Positions 25,696-34,848 of a stretch of 64,000 nucleotides of DNA are shown here, one piece after another. Position 1 is the first letter of the stretch; the number at the start of each line of letters is the position of its first letter. The stretch lies in assembly GCA_900770345.1 (NCBI GenBank), contig CAAGKF010000165.1:1-64000 (forward strand), written 5' to 3'. The translations under genes and the position numbers were made by a program. Below the pieces are notes generated by a model. That model worked only from the letters and a program-made list of their open reading frames with translations, searched no databases and was not told the origin of the DNA. This DNA is from Lachnospiraceae bacterium. GTDB taxonomy: Bacteria > Bacillota > Clostridia > Lachnospirales > Lachnospiraceae.

Positions 25696-26730
25696 ATGAT
25701 ACGTTTTAACTGTGATTACAGCGAAGGCGCACATGAGAGAATTTTAAAGAAACTGGCGGAGACCAATCTGGAGCAGACGCCGGGCTACGGCGAGGACCAT
25801 TACTGCAGGGAAGCCGCCGATCTGATCCGCAGTCTGTGCCGGAAGGAGGATGCCGCAGTTCATTTCCTGGTGGGAGGAACTCAGGCTAATACGACGGTGA
25901 TCGCCGCGGCTCTCCGGCCCCATCAGGGAGCGGTAGGCGCTCAGACGGCCCATATCAATGTCCATGAGACCGGAGCCATCGAGGCTACGGGACATAAGGT
26001 ACTGGCTCTGCCCTCCGATGACGGCAAAATCAGAGCTGAGCAGGTAGAGGAACTGTGGCTGGCTCATATACACGATGACAGCTTTGAGCATATGGTCCAG
26101 CCGAAGCTGGTATATATTTCCAATCCGACGGAATTGGGAACCATTTATACCCGGGCAGAGCTGGAGGCTCTGTATCAGGTGTGCCGCCGGTATCATTTGT
26201 ATCTGTTTGTGGACGGCGCGCGTCTGGCCTACGGGCTGGCGGCGGAAGGAAATGATCTGGATCTTCCTTCCCTGGCAGCAAACTGTGATGTCTTCTATAT
26301 CGGAGGAACCAAGGTGGGGGCCCTGTTCGGTGAGGCTGTGGTTATTACCAATGAGGAACTGAAAACAGATTTCCGTTATCATATCAAGCAAAGGGGCGGC
26401 ATGCTTGCTAAGGGACGCCTGCTGGGAATTCAGTTTGGAGAGCTTCTGCGGGACGGACTGTATTTTGAACTGGGAGCACATGCAGACCGGCTGGCAGATA
26501 AGATCCGCAGCGCCTGCGAAGAAAAGGGCTATCCCTTCCTGGTACCCAATACCACCAATCAGGTATTCCCTGTATTTCCGGACCGGGTACTGAAAAAGCT
26601 GGAAGAGAAATACAGCGTAACCTACCAGGGGCGGGTGGATGAGAGCCACAGCGCTGTCCGGATCTGTACCAGCTGGACCACCAGTGCAGAACAGGTGGAG
26701 GCACTGGTTTGTGACATTTTAAACAGTTAA
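25696..26730 (+). CDS. ltaE: low-specificity threonine aldolase
   Basis: This 344-residue PLP enzyme cleaves threonine/allo-threonine to glycine and acetaldehyde. The PLP-binding Lys lies in YIGGTKVGALFGE near residue 204; other family motifs are GGTQANTT, HINVHETGAIEATGHK and DGARLAYGL. AAGGGGAAG lies before the start. Placed between the two halves of the methionine synthase system, it probably supplies glycine, whose C2 feeds the folate pool. A related beta-eliminating aminotransferase-like function cannot be excluded. Confidence 0.88.
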   Translation: MIRFNCDYSEGAHERILKKLAETNLEQTPGYGEDHYCREAADLIRSLCRKEDAAVHFLVGGTQANTTVIAAALRPHQGAVGAQTAHINVHETGAIEATGHKVLALPSDDGKIRAEQVEELWLAHIHDDSFEHMVQPKLVYISNPTELGTIYTRAELEALYQVCRRYHLYLFVDGARLAYGLAAEGNDLDLPSLAANCDVFYIGGTKVGALFGEAVVITNEELKTDFRYHIKQRGGMLAKGRLLGIQFGELLRDGLYFELGAHADRLADKIRSACEEKGYPFLVPNTTNQVFPVFPDRVLKKLEEKYSVTYQGRVDESHSAVRICTSWTTSAEQVEALVCDILNS

Positions 26731-26766
26731 ATGAAAACACGTTTCGTAAGCTGATGAGGAGCGACA

Positions 26767-29241
26767 ATGAGAATAACAGAGGAAATGAAAGTACGCCGTC
26801 TGTTCTGTGACGGCGGTATGGGAAGCCTCCTGCAGGCTCAGGGTCTGAAGGCCGGAGAACTGCCGGAGCTTTGGAACCTGACTCATCCGGAGGTTATTGT
26901 GGGGATCCACAGGCAGTATCTGGAGGCCGGGGCGGATATTATGACTACCAATACTTTTGGGGCAAACCGGCTGAAATACGGAGACAAACTGGGCGAAGTA
27001 GTAACGGCGGCAGTCCGGAATGCCAGAGCAGCTATGAAGGAAGCGGGCCATGGCTACGTTGCCCTGGATATGGGACCTACGGGAAAGCTGTTAAAGCCTC
27101 TGGGTGATCTGGAGTTTGAAGATGCGGTGGACCTTTATAAGGAAGTGGTGACTGCCGGAGCTGCGGCAGGGGCCGATCTGGTTCTCATTGAAACCATGAG
27201 CGACAGCTATGAATTAAAGGCAGCAGTGCTGGCTGCCAGGGAAGCCGGCTTTTCCCCCGTTACAGGGGAGCGGCTTCCTGTCTTTGCCACAGTGATCTAT
27301 GATGAGAAGGGAAAGCTTCTGACAGGAGGCAACGTGGAATCTACAGTCGCTTTGCTGGAGGGCCTCAAGGTGGATGCTCTGGGGATCAATTGCGGTCTGG
27401 GTCCTGTTCAGATGAAGGAGATATTAAAGGATATTCTCCGTGTTTCTTCTCTGCCGGTGGTAGTCAATCCCAATGCGGGACTGCCCAGAAGCGAGGGAGG
27501 AAAGACAGTATACGACATTGATGCGGCGCAGTTTGCCCGGGTCATGGAGGAAATCGTATCCATGGGAGCCGTGATCGTAGGAGGCTGCTGCGGCACTACT
27601 CCGGAACATATCAGCGAGACTGTAAAGCTCTGCCGCGATCTTCCGGTGGTATGGCCGGAGCCCAAGAGGCGCACGGTAGTATCTTCCTATTCCCGGGCAG
27701 TGGTCTTTGACAGAAAGACAGTCATCATCGGAGAGCGTATTAATCCTACGGGAAAATCCAAATTCAAACAGGCCCTTCGGGACCATGACCTGGAATATAT
27801 TTTAAGAGAAGGCGTGGCCCAGCAGGACAACGGTGCCGATGTGCTGGATGTAAATGTGGGACTTCCGGAGATTGACGAGCCCTCCATGATGGAGGAGGCT
27901 GTGAAGGAGCTGCAGAGCATCATCGATCTGCCGCTGCAGATCGACACCTCTGATCCCAGGGCTATGGAGCGGGCACTGCGAGTATATAACGGAAAGCCTA
28001 TGATCAACTCTGTCAACGGAAAAGAAGAGGTGATGGAGCAGGTGTTCCCGCTGGCCGCCAAGTACGGCGGTGTTATTGTAGGCCTGTGTCTGGATGAAGA
28101 CGGAATTCCGGATTCTGCCGACGGACGCATTGCCATCGGGCGGAAGATCATAAATAAAGCGGCGGAATACGGCATCGGTCCGGAAGATATTATCCTGGAC
28201 GGATTGTGCATGACCGTAAGCTCTGACAGCAAAGGAGCGCTCAGCACACTGGAGACAGTGCGCAGAATACGGGACGAGCTGGGCGGCAAGTCAGTTCTCG
28301 GTGTATCCAACATCTCCTTCGGGCTGCCTCAGAGAGAGATCATCAACAGTGCCTTTTTTACCATGGCGATGGAATGCGGGCTGAACGGAGCGATTATTAA
28401 TCCCAATTCCGAGGCAATGATGAGGGCTTACTACAGCTTCAATGCTCTGATGGATCTGGATCCCCAGTGCAGCCGTTATATTGAGGTCTACAGCCGTCCT
28501 ATGAGCGGTCTGGGCCAGACGCTGGGAAAGAACGGTGCCGCGGCGGCAGGCTCTCCGGCAGAAGTTCCGGCGGGCGCGGCAGGTTCTCCGGCAGGTGCGT
28601 CAGCTTCGCCCTCAGTCTCTTCAAAGCTGGGAGCAGCTATTGAGAGAGGGCTGAAGGAGGGAGCTCAGGAGGCAGTGCAGGCTCTTTTGAAAGAGAAAGA
28701 GGCTCTCGATATCATAAATGAAGAGATGGTTCCGGCTCTGGACCGGGTAGGAAAGGGGTTTGAGAAAGGAACGGTGTTCCTGCCTCAGCTTCTCATGAGC
28801 GCTGAGGCCGCCAAAGCAGCCTTTGAGGTCATTAAAACGACTATGGAGGGCAGCGGACAGGTTCAGGAGAAAAAGGGACGGATCATACTGGCTACAGTTA
28901 AGGGTGATATCCATGATATCGGAAAAAATATTGTGAAGGTGCTTCTGGAAAATTACAGCTATGAGGTGATCGATCTGGGGCGGGATGTTCCGCCGGAAAA
29001 AATAGTGGAGGAAGCCATCAGAAAGCAGGTGCCCCTGGTGGGGTTAAGCGCACTGATGACAACTACGGTCCCCAGCATGGAGGAAACGATCTGCCAGCTG
29101 CGAAAGAAGGCGCCGGAGGTTCGGGTAATGGTAGGCGGCGCCGTGCTGACCAGGGAATATGCACAAACCATCGGAGCAGACGCCTACTGCCGCGATGCCA
29201 TGGCTTCCGTTCATTATGCGGAGCAGGTGTTCGGACAGTAG
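26767..29241 (+). CDS. metH: cobalamin-dependent methionine synthase, lacking the activation domain
   Basis: This 824-residue enzyme transfers a methyl group from methyl-THF to homocysteine through cobalamin. Domains in order: homocysteine-binding (about 1-295) with zinc cysteines in GINCGLGP and GGCCGTTPEH; pterin-binding (about 318-580) with IIGERINPTGKSKF; an Ala/Pro/Ser/Gly linker (about 596-620); B12-binding cap and Rossmann parts (about 630-824) with the lower-ligand His in DIHDIGKN. The typical ~1200-residue MetH has a further C-terminal activation domain; here that is the separate protein at 24978. GAGGAG precedes the ATG. Confidence 0.96.
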   Translation: MRITEEMKVRRLFCDGGMGSLLQAQGLKAGELPELWNLTHPEVIVGIHRQYLEAGADIMTTNTFGANRLKYGDKLGEVVTAAVRNARAAMKEAGHGYVALDMGPTGKLLKPLGDLEFEDAVDLYKEVVTAGAAAGADLVLIETMSDSYELKAAVLAAREAGFSPVTGERLPVFATVIYDEKGKLLTGGNVESTVALLEGLKVDALGINCGLGPVQMKEILKDILRVSSLPVVVNPNAGLPRSEGGKTVYDIDAAQFARVMEEIVSMGAVIVGGCCGTTPEHISETVKLCRDLPVVWPEPKRRTVVSSYSRAVVFDRKTVIIGERINPTGKSKFKQALRDHDLEYILREGVAQQDNGADVLDVNVGLPEIDEPSMMEEAVKELQSIIDLPLQIDTSDPRAMERALRVYNGKPMINSVNGKEEVMEQVFPLAAKYGGVIVGLCLDEDGIPDSADGRIAIGRKIINKAAEYGIGPEDIILDGLCMTVSSDSKGALSTLETVRRIRDELGGKSVLGVSNISFGLPQREIINSAFFTMAMECGLNGAIINPNSEAMMRAYYSFNALMDLDPQCSRYIEVYSRPMSGLGQTLGKNGAAAAGSPAEVPAGAAGSPAGASASPSVSSKLGAAIERGLKEGAQEAVQALLKEKEALDIINEEMVPALDRVGKGFEKGTVFLPQLLMSAEAAKAAFEVIKTTMEGSGQVQEKKGRIILATVKGDIHDIGKNIVKVLLENYSYEVIDLGRDVPPEKIVEEAIRKQVPLVGLSALMTTTVPSMEETICQLRKKAPEVRVMVGGAVLTREYAQTIGADAYCRDAMASVHYAEQVFGQ

Positions 29242-29319
29242 GACAGTGTACTGCATTGCTTACAGCTGAATGAGGGTGCAGAATAAAAAACAGAGGGGAA
29301 GCATAACCTATAGGAAAAG

Positions 29320-30171
29320 ATGGGTATGGATAAAACGGAGGAAGTTTTGTTTATGCTGGGAAAGGGAATGGAGATTTTCCTGAAGGGAATGTGGATCGGA
29401 GGAACCATGACGGTTCCGGGAATCAGCGGCGGCTCTATGGCCATGGTTATGGGGATCTATGAGAGACTGATTTTGGCTGTCAGCACTTTTTTTAAAAAAC
29501 CGGGTGAGAACGGAGCTTTTCTGCTCCGTTTTCTGGCCGGAGCGGCAGTGGGAATGGTTCTGTTTTCCAGGCTGATCGGCTGGCTTTTCACCACCCGGGT
29601 CAATGTCCCTTTGCGGTATTTTTTTCTGGGCGCGGTAGCCGGCGGTATTCCCATGATTTTCCGGGAGGCAGGCATCCGCAGAATGGATATGGAATCTGTT
29701 GTTTATATCGGGGTGGGGATTCTCACCGTATTGCTTCTGGCCCTGGTTCCAACAGGGCTTTTTGTACCGGGAAAAGAGGGAGGGACTGAGTATTTTCTTC
29801 TGCAGGCCGCCGGCGGTCTTCTCATTGCCGCGGGACTGGTGCTGCCGGGGATCAGTGTTTCCCAGATGCTTCTTATGATGGGGCTGTACGAGACAGTAAT
29901 AGGCAGTGTAGGAAGGCTGGATTTTTTACCTCTTATTCCCATGGGGATCGGTGCGGCCGCCGGTACTTTTCTGACGGCTTCCCTGCTGGAGAGTCTTTTT
30001 GAACGTTATCCGAAGCCTGCCAGTCTGGTTATTCTGGGCTTTATGCTGGGATCCCTTCCGGAGCTCTTTCCCGGCATTCCTCAGGGAAAGAGCCTTTTTT
30101 TCAGTATAGGGGCAGCCGCGGCAGGATTTGCATTTCTGGCCTTCTTTGCAGGCCGCCGTCAGTCTTTTTAA
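29320..30171 (+). CDS. DUF368 membrane protein, probable polyprenyl-phosphate transporter
   Basis: This 283-residue integral membrane protein has about eight hydrophobic segments. The family signature is plain: PGISGGSMAMVMGIYERLI (about residues 32-50), with a second inverted-like copy PGISVSQMLLMMGLYE (about 183-198), giving internal two-fold symmetry. DUF368 proteins (PopT) were shown elsewhere to recycle undecaprenyl phosphate across the membrane for wall synthesis; assignment here is by family. The ribosome binding site is weak and ATG 29326 is an alternative start. It converges on degV with a 4-base overlap. Confidence 0.88.
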   Translation: MGMDKTEEVLFMLGKGMEIFLKGMWIGGTMTVPGISGGSMAMVMGIYERLILAVSTFFKKPGENGAFLLRFLAGAAVGMVLFSRLIGWLFTTRVNVPLRYFFLGAVAGGIPMIFREAGIRRMDMESVVYIGVGILTVLLLALVPTGLFVPGKEGGTEYFLLQAAGGLLIAAGLVLPGISVSQMLLMMGLYETVIGSVGRLDFLPLIPMGIGAAAGTFLTASLLESLFERYPKPASLVILGFMLGSLPELFPGIPQGKSLFFSIGAAAAGFAFLAFFAGRRQSF

Positions 30172-31058
30172 TCTCTTCTTTCATCTCCCCAGAAAACGGC
30201 GGCTACTGTGCCGGGACCGGTGTGAGCGCCGATCACGGTGCCGAACTGAGTGATCTGAACGGGTCCCCTGAGGTGCGGAAAGGCTTCTTCAATCTGGGCT
30301 GCCAGGGCCTTTGCATCTTCCGGGCAGGAGGAGTGTATAACAATGCATTTTCCGTCGTAGGAGGTTCCCTTTTGAGCGTGCTGCTCCATACGTTTTACCA
30401 GCTCGCGGACAGCTTTCTTTTTTCCCCGCAGTTTATCCCGGGGAATCAGCTTCCCTTCAGGATCCACATTCATAAGAGGGCAGATGTTGAGCATGCTTCC
30501 GAAAAAGGCTGCGGAAGCGGAAATACGACCGCCTCTGCGCAGATGGGTCAGGTCGGAGGTGAAGAACCAGTGGTGCAGCTTTAATTTGTTTTCCTTGATC
30601 CAGGATACCATTTCATCGAAGTCCATTCCTGACTGACGGTGTTCCCAGGCGGTATCCACCAGAAGACCGTAGCCGGAGGAGGCTGCCAGTGTATCGATCA
30701 CTTCGATCCGGCGGTCCGGATAACGTTCCAGCATTTCGTCTCTGGCGATCACAGCGGAGTTGTAGGTGCCGGAGATGCCGGAGGACAGCGTCAGATGGAT
30801 AATATCTGTTCCTTCTTTTAAGAAGGGTTCGAACATGGCCTCATACTGTTCCGGGTTTACCTGTGAGGTGGTAGGCATGGCTCCTTCCCGGATTTTTTGA
30901 TAAAATTCCTCAAGAGAGATGGACTTTCCAAGATCGTCATCATACTCTTTTCCGTCCATGCGGAAATGGAAGCAGGCATATGGAATCTGCCGTTCTTCAA
31001 AGAAAGATGCAGGCATATCGGCGGTAGAACAGCAGGTGATAACATAAGAATTTGTCAT
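30168..31058 (-). CDS. second DegV family fatty-acid-binding protein
   Basis: This 296-residue protein has the DegV motifs CCSTADMP, TTSQVNPEQY, TLSSGISGTYNSA, DTLAASSGYG, DLTHLRRGGRIS and CIVIHSSCPEDA. Start 31058 has AAAGGAG 7 bases upstream; the longer frame lacks a site. It is divergent from the HAD phosphatase/metal transporter run and has a consensus promoter whose spacer is filled by a palindrome. It and the DegV at 11583 differ enough to bind different fatty acids. Confidence 0.92.
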   Translation of the reverse strand: MTNSYVITCCSTADMPASFFEERQIPYACFHFRMDGKEYDDDLGKSISLEEFYQKIREGAMPTTSQVNPEQYEAMFEPFLKEGTDIIHLTLSSGISGTYNSAVIARDEMLERYPDRRIEVIDTLAASSGYGLLVDTAWEHRQSGMDFDEMVSWIKENKLKLHHWFFTSDLTHLRRGGRISASAAFFGSMLNICPLMNVDPEGKLIPRDKLRGKKKAVRELVKRMEQHAQKGTSYDGKCIVIHSSCPEDAKALAAQIEEAFPHLRGPVQITQFGTVIGAHTGPGTVAAVFWGDERRD

Positions 31059-31105
31059 GATATACTCCTTTCGGGCGGTATCTGCCAGCCCGGATTTCTG
31101 CACAA

Positions 31106-31134
31106 AGTATAGCATGACAGGTCTGTCATGTCAA
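31106..31134 (-). promoter_or_regulatory. degV promoter with an operator-like palindrome in its spacer
   Basis: On the minus strand TTGACA and TATACT are 17 bases apart. A perfect palindrome CATGACAG-GT-CTGTCATG (31113-31130) occupies the spacer and one base of the -35. A bound repressor would block the promoter completely. Confidence 0.75.
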
Positions 31135-31155
31135 ACAGAGAAGCGGAAAGTGGTC

Positions 31156-31184
31156 TGGTAAATGACAGAAATCTGTGCTATGAT
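31156..31184 (+). promoter_or_regulatory. promoter of the HAD/ZnuA-like operon
   Basis: An extended -10 TGC-TATGAT (31176-31184) with a weak -35 (TGGTAA) lies about 45 bases upstream of the HAD gene. Confidence 0.5.
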
Positions 31185-31218
31185 GTAGAATACTACTGGA
31201 AAGGAGTGCTTTGACTTT

Positions 31219-31896
31219 ATGTACAAATGCTGTATATTTGATCTGGACGGCACATTGGTAAATTCTATTTACGCCATACAAAGATCTGTGAATGAAACAC
31301 TGGCCCGTTTCGGCCTTGGCCCCATAAGCGAGGAAGACACCAAGGTTTATGTGGGAGACGGATACAGGAAGCTGATGGAGCGCGCACTGAAGGCCTGCGG
31401 CGATAAAGAGCTGGTTCATTATGAAGAAGCTCTGAAGGTTTACGAAGAGATATTTAAGAGCTGCTGTATGTACCGTGTGGAAGCCTACGAAGGGATCCGC
31501 AGTCTGCTTGCGTTCTTAAAAGAAAACGGAATACGGACGGCTGTGCTCTCCAATAAGCCTCATCTCAGGACTCTGGACAATGTGTACGGTGTCTTCGGAA
31601 AGGAATGCTTTGATCTGGTGTACGGGGAGAGGGAGGATCTGGGAATCTGCAAAAAGCCGGCTCCCGACGGCGTGTGGGCGATCCTTGAGGAATTGGGGCT
31701 GGATAAAAAGGAGTGTCTGTATTTCGGAGATACCAACACGGATATGAAGACGGGGATCAATGCTCAGGTCGATACAGTGGGTGTCACCTGGGGATTCCGT
31801 TCCAGGGAGGAGCTGGAGGCGTTCCGGCCGGTTCTGATCGCGGATCATCCCTCTCAGGCAGCTGTATTTGTGAAGGATGTGAATCATATTGAATAA
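31219..31896 (+). CDS. HAD-superfamily phosphatase, phosphoglycolate phosphatase-like
   Basis: This 225-residue hydrolase has the HAD motifs: I FDLDGTLVNS (residues 7-16), II VLSNKP, III a Lys in CKKPAPDG, and IV YFGDTNTDM. The helical cap between motifs I and II is of the Gph/PgmB type. The substrate is uncertain: phosphoglycolate or another small phosphate ester. AAGGAG lies 12 bases before the ATG. The next gene starts inside its last codons (8-base overlap), so they are co-translated; the link to metal uptake is unclear. Confidence 0.88.
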   Translation: MYKCCIFDLDGTLVNSIYAIQRSVNETLARFGLGPISEEDTKVYVGDGYRKLMERALKACGDKELVHYEEALKVYEEIFKSCCMYRVEAYEGIRSLLAFLKENGIRTAVLSNKPHLRTLDNVYGVFGKECFDLVYGEREDLGICKKPAPDGVWAILEELGLDKKECLYFGDTNTDMKTGINAQVDTVGVTWGFRSREELEAFRPVLIADHPSQAAVFVKDVNHIE

Positions 31897-33085
31897 CAGG
31901 GGAAAGCGAAAAATCAGGAGAGAAGGCGCAGGAAAGACGATCGGGCGTTCTTTTGCCCGGATCCTGGCGGTGGCGGCAGCAATCGTGTTTGTCTGTGCAG
32001 GGTGCCATAGGCTGCAGAACGGCGGATCAGACAGTAAAGGGGCGGGACAGGATCTTCCGGGAGATGATCGTCTGTGCGTGGTCACTACAATCTTTCCGTA
32101 CTATGATTTTGTGCGCCAGATCGCGGGGGACAGGGTGAAGCTGAAGCTGGTGGTGCCTGCCGGAATGGACAGCCATTCCTTTGAGCCTACGCCTGCTGAT
32201 ATGATCGCGATCCAGGAGGCGGATGTGCTGATCTGCAACGGCGGCGCGATGGAGCAGTGGCTGGAGCGCGTTCTGGAGTCGCTGGACACCAGCTCCATGG
32301 AGATCCTTACCATGATGGATTATGTGGATGTGGTAGAGGAAGAGCACGTGGAAGGGATGGAAGATGCCCATGACCACGCTCATGACCACGAAAACGGGGA
32401 AGAACACAGCCACGCAGACGGGGAAGCTCACGACCGCGAAGCAGAGGAAGCCCACGCAGACGGGGTAGTTCACGATCACGAAGCAGAGGAAGCGCATGAT
32501 CACGGGGAGGAAGCGTTCCGGGCCTTTGATTCCCATGATGGTCATGAGATGGATATTGAATACGATGAGCATATCTGGACTTCACCGGTCAATGCCATGG
32601 CTATTGTGAAGATCATATGCGGGACTCTGGCCGAAAAAGCGCCGTCTGACGCAGCGCGCTTTCATTCCAATACGGAGTTTTATCTGGAGGAGCTTGCGCA
32701 GTTGGATGCCCGGTTCCGTCAGGTGGTTTCACAGGGCAGGCATCAGATGATCGTGGTGGCGGACAAGTTTCCTCTCCGGTATTTTGCCGATGAGTACGGT
32801 CTTTCCTACCGGGCGGCATTTTCCGGCTGCAGTACAGATACGGAGCCAAGCGCCAGAACCATTGCCTATCTGATCGATAAAATAAAGGAAAATGATATTG
32901 GTGCTGTTTATTATCTGGAGCTGTCCAGCCACCGCACAGCAGATATCATCGGCGAGGAGACGGGGGCCAGGCCGCTTCTGTTCCATTCCTGTCACAATGT
33001 GGCCAGGCGGGAATTTGATGAGGGCGTCACCTATCTGCAGCTGATGCGCCGGAATGTGGAAAATCTGAGACTGGGACTTCAGTGA
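31889..33085 (+). CDS. metal ABC transporter substrate-binding lipoprotein (ZnuA-like)
   Basis: This 398-residue protein starts at TTG 31889, 9 bases after AAGGATG; an in-frame stop lies just upstream. The N-terminus is a basic signal with a lipobox-like VCAGC, so it is probably a membrane-anchored lipoprotein. The cluster A-I fold is seen in TTIFPYYDFVRQIAGD, AGMDSHSFEPTPAD with a metal His, a long His/Asp/Glu-rich loop (about residues 155-215, many HDH), DEHIWTSP with a second His, and a closing Asp/Glu region. The His loop is typical of zinc rather than manganese binders. It feeds the ATPase and permease that follow. Confidence 0.9.
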   Translation: MNNRGKRKIRREGAGKTIGRSFARILAVAAAIVFVCAGCHRLQNGGSDSKGAGQDLPGDDRLCVVTTIFPYYDFVRQIAGDRVKLKLVVPAGMDSHSFEPTPADMIAIQEADVLICNGGAMEQWLERVLESLDTSSMEILTMMDYVDVVEEEHVEGMEDAHDHAHDHENGEEHSHADGEAHDREAEEAHADGVVHDHEAEEAHDHGEEAFRAFDSHDGHEMDIEYDEHIWTSPVNAMAIVKIICGTLAEKAPSDAARFHSNTEFYLEELAQLDARFRQVVSQGRHQMIVVADKFPLRYFADEYGLSYRAAFSGCSTDTEPSARTIAYLIDKIKENDIGAVYYLELSSHRTADIIGEETGARPLLFHSCHNVARREFDEGVTYLQLMRRNVENLRLGLQ

Positions 33086-33132
33086 ACTGCTGCGGCAGAC
33101 AGAAGATCCTGCAGAAAATATGAGGTATAAAT

Positions 33133-34029
33133 ATGACACCTTTAATTAAATGCGAGCATGTGGATTTCGGATATGAGAATCAGGATGCTGTAGTAGACGT
33201 AAATATGGAGGTTGATCCCGGAGATTATCTCTGCATTGTAGGTGAGAACGGTTCGGGAAAGAGTACTCTTATGAAAGGGCTTTTAGGGCTGCTGAAGCCG
33301 GCAGCCGGTCAGCTGACTGTGGATGAAGAGCTGAAAAAGACCGGAATTGGTTATCTGCCTCAGCAGACGGCAGCTCAGAAGGATTTTCCAGCCACTGTCC
33401 GGGAAGTGGTTCTGAGCGGGTGCCTGAGCCGCAGAGGCAGGCTTCCCTTTTATTCCCGCAGGGAGAAGGAGATTGCCGGTGAAAATATGGAAAAGCTGGG
33501 GATCACCCAATTGGCCGGACAGTGCTACAGGGAGCTTTCCGGAGGGCAGCAGCAGCGGGTGCTGATCGCCAGAGCGCTCTGTGCCACTACACGCCTTTTG
33601 ATCCTGGATGAACCGATTACCGGTCTGGATCCCATGGCCATTCAGGAGTTCTATACCATGCTCCGGCGGCTTAACAGGGAGGAAGGAGTTGCGATTTTGA
33701 TGGTATCCCATGATCTGAGGAACGCAGTGGAGGAGGCCAATAAGATACTGCATCTGCAGAAACGGGTGCTGTTTTACGGACCGGCTCACGATTATATGAA
33801 CAGTCGGGCAGCCGGTCACTTTTTCCATGAAAAGGAGCAGGGCCGCTGCAAGCATGACACGGATCAGAAGCACCGCGGATATGACGCGAAACCGGGAAGC
33901 AGTGAGCATAGCGGGGAAAAGGGACGCATTATGCCTGCCACGGAGCGGATCCGCCCTCTGGTCCAGAGCGATCTGAAACAGCAGATGAAAAAAGAGGAAG
34001 GAGGATGCTATCATGAACATAATCAGTGA
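33133..34029 (+). CDS. metal ABC transporter ATP-binding protein (ZnuC-like)
   Basis: This 298-residue ATPase has Walker A GENGSGKST (about 37-45), Q-loop LPQQ, signature ELSGGQQQR, Walker B LLILDEP and the H-loop VSHD. It powers the adjacent permease. Residues past ~235 form an unusual extension rich in His, Lys and Glu (KHDTDQKHRGYD) ending CYHEHNQ, beyond the usual ~230-250 residues; this may bind metal. Its 3' end overlaps the permease start by 17 bases, so the tail and the next gene share DNA. Confidence 0.92.
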   Translation: MTPLIKCEHVDFGYENQDAVVDVNMEVDPGDYLCIVGENGSGKSTLMKGLLGLLKPAAGQLTVDEELKKTGIGYLPQQTAAQKDFPATVREVVLSGCLSRRGRLPFYSRREKEIAGENMEKLGITQLAGQCYRELSGGQQQRVLIARALCATTRLLILDEPITGLDPMAIQEFYTMLRRLNREEGVAILMVSHDLRNAVEEANKILHLQKRVLFYGPAHDYMNSRAAGHFFHEKEQGRCKHDTDQKHRGYDAKPGSSEHSGEKGRIMPATERIRPLVQSDLKQQMKKEEGGCYHEHNQ

Positions 34030-34834
34030 GATGCTTTCATACCCATTTCTGGTGCGGGCGCTTTTGGGCGGAATGCTGGTATCACTGTGTGCCTCCCTGC
34101 TGGGGGTAAGCCTGGTGCTGAGGCGCTATTCCATGATCGGAGACGGTCTGTCCCATGTTTCCTTCGGGGCACTTTCCATTGCTCTTGCCATGGGCTGGTC
34201 ACCTCTTAAGGTATCCATACCGGTGGTGGTGGTGGCAGCTTTTTTCCTTCTGAGGATCACGGAAAACAGCCGTATAAAAAGTGACGCGGCTATTGCCATG
34301 ATTTCTGCCAGCGCTCTTTCCGTGGGTATCATCGTTACATCTCTGACCACCGGCATGACTACAGATGTGAGCAGCTACATGTTCGGCAGTATTCTTGCGA
34401 TGAGCAGAGAGGATGTACGCCTTTCTGTTGTCCTTTCACTGGTGGTGCTGGGATTGTTCCTGCTTTGCTACAACCAGATTTTTGCAGTTACCTTTGATGA
34501 AAATTTTGCCAAAGCTACCGGCGTCAATGTGGGATTTTACAATGTGCTCATAGCTGTGCTGACGGCGGTAACGATTGTTTTGGGTATGCGGATGATGGGC
34601 GCTATGCTGATTTCCAGCCTGATTATTTTTCCGTGCCTGTCCTCTATGCGGGCTTTTAAAAGCTTTGGAGGAGTGGTCATAAGCTCCGGCTGCCTGTCTC
34701 TGATCTGCTTTTTTATCGGAATGGTTGCCTCCTATCAGTTTTCCACACCGGCAGGAGCCAGTGTGGTGGTGGTGAATCTTCTGGCATTCTTTCTGTTTCT
34801 TGCCTGGCAGTCTTTAGGCAGAATCAGAGGCTAA
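34013..34834 (+). CDS. metal ABC transporter permease (ZnuB-like)
   Basis: This 273-residue membrane protein has about eight hydrophobic helices and the ABC-3 family motifs RRYSMIGDGLSHVSFG (about 36-51), DAAIAMISASALSVG, and KATGVNVG. It moves metal, probably zinc, across the membrane with the preceding ATPase and lipoprotein. GGAGG lies before ATG 34013. Only 14 bases separate it from trkH. Confidence 0.92.
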   Translation: MNIISEMLSYPFLVRALLGGMLVSLCASLLGVSLVLRRYSMIGDGLSHVSFGALSIALAMGWSPLKVSIPVVVVAAFFLLRITENSRIKSDAAIAMISASALSVGIIVTSLTTGMTTDVSSYMFGSILAMSREDVRLSVVLSLVVLGLFLLCYNQIFAVTFDENFAKATGVNVGFYNVLIAVLTAVTIVLGMRMMGAMLISSLIIFPCLSSMRAFKSFGGVVISSGCLSLICFFIGMVASYQFSTPAGASVVVVNLLAFFLFLAWQSLGRIRG

Positions 34835-34848
34835 AGTGGGGGAAAAGC

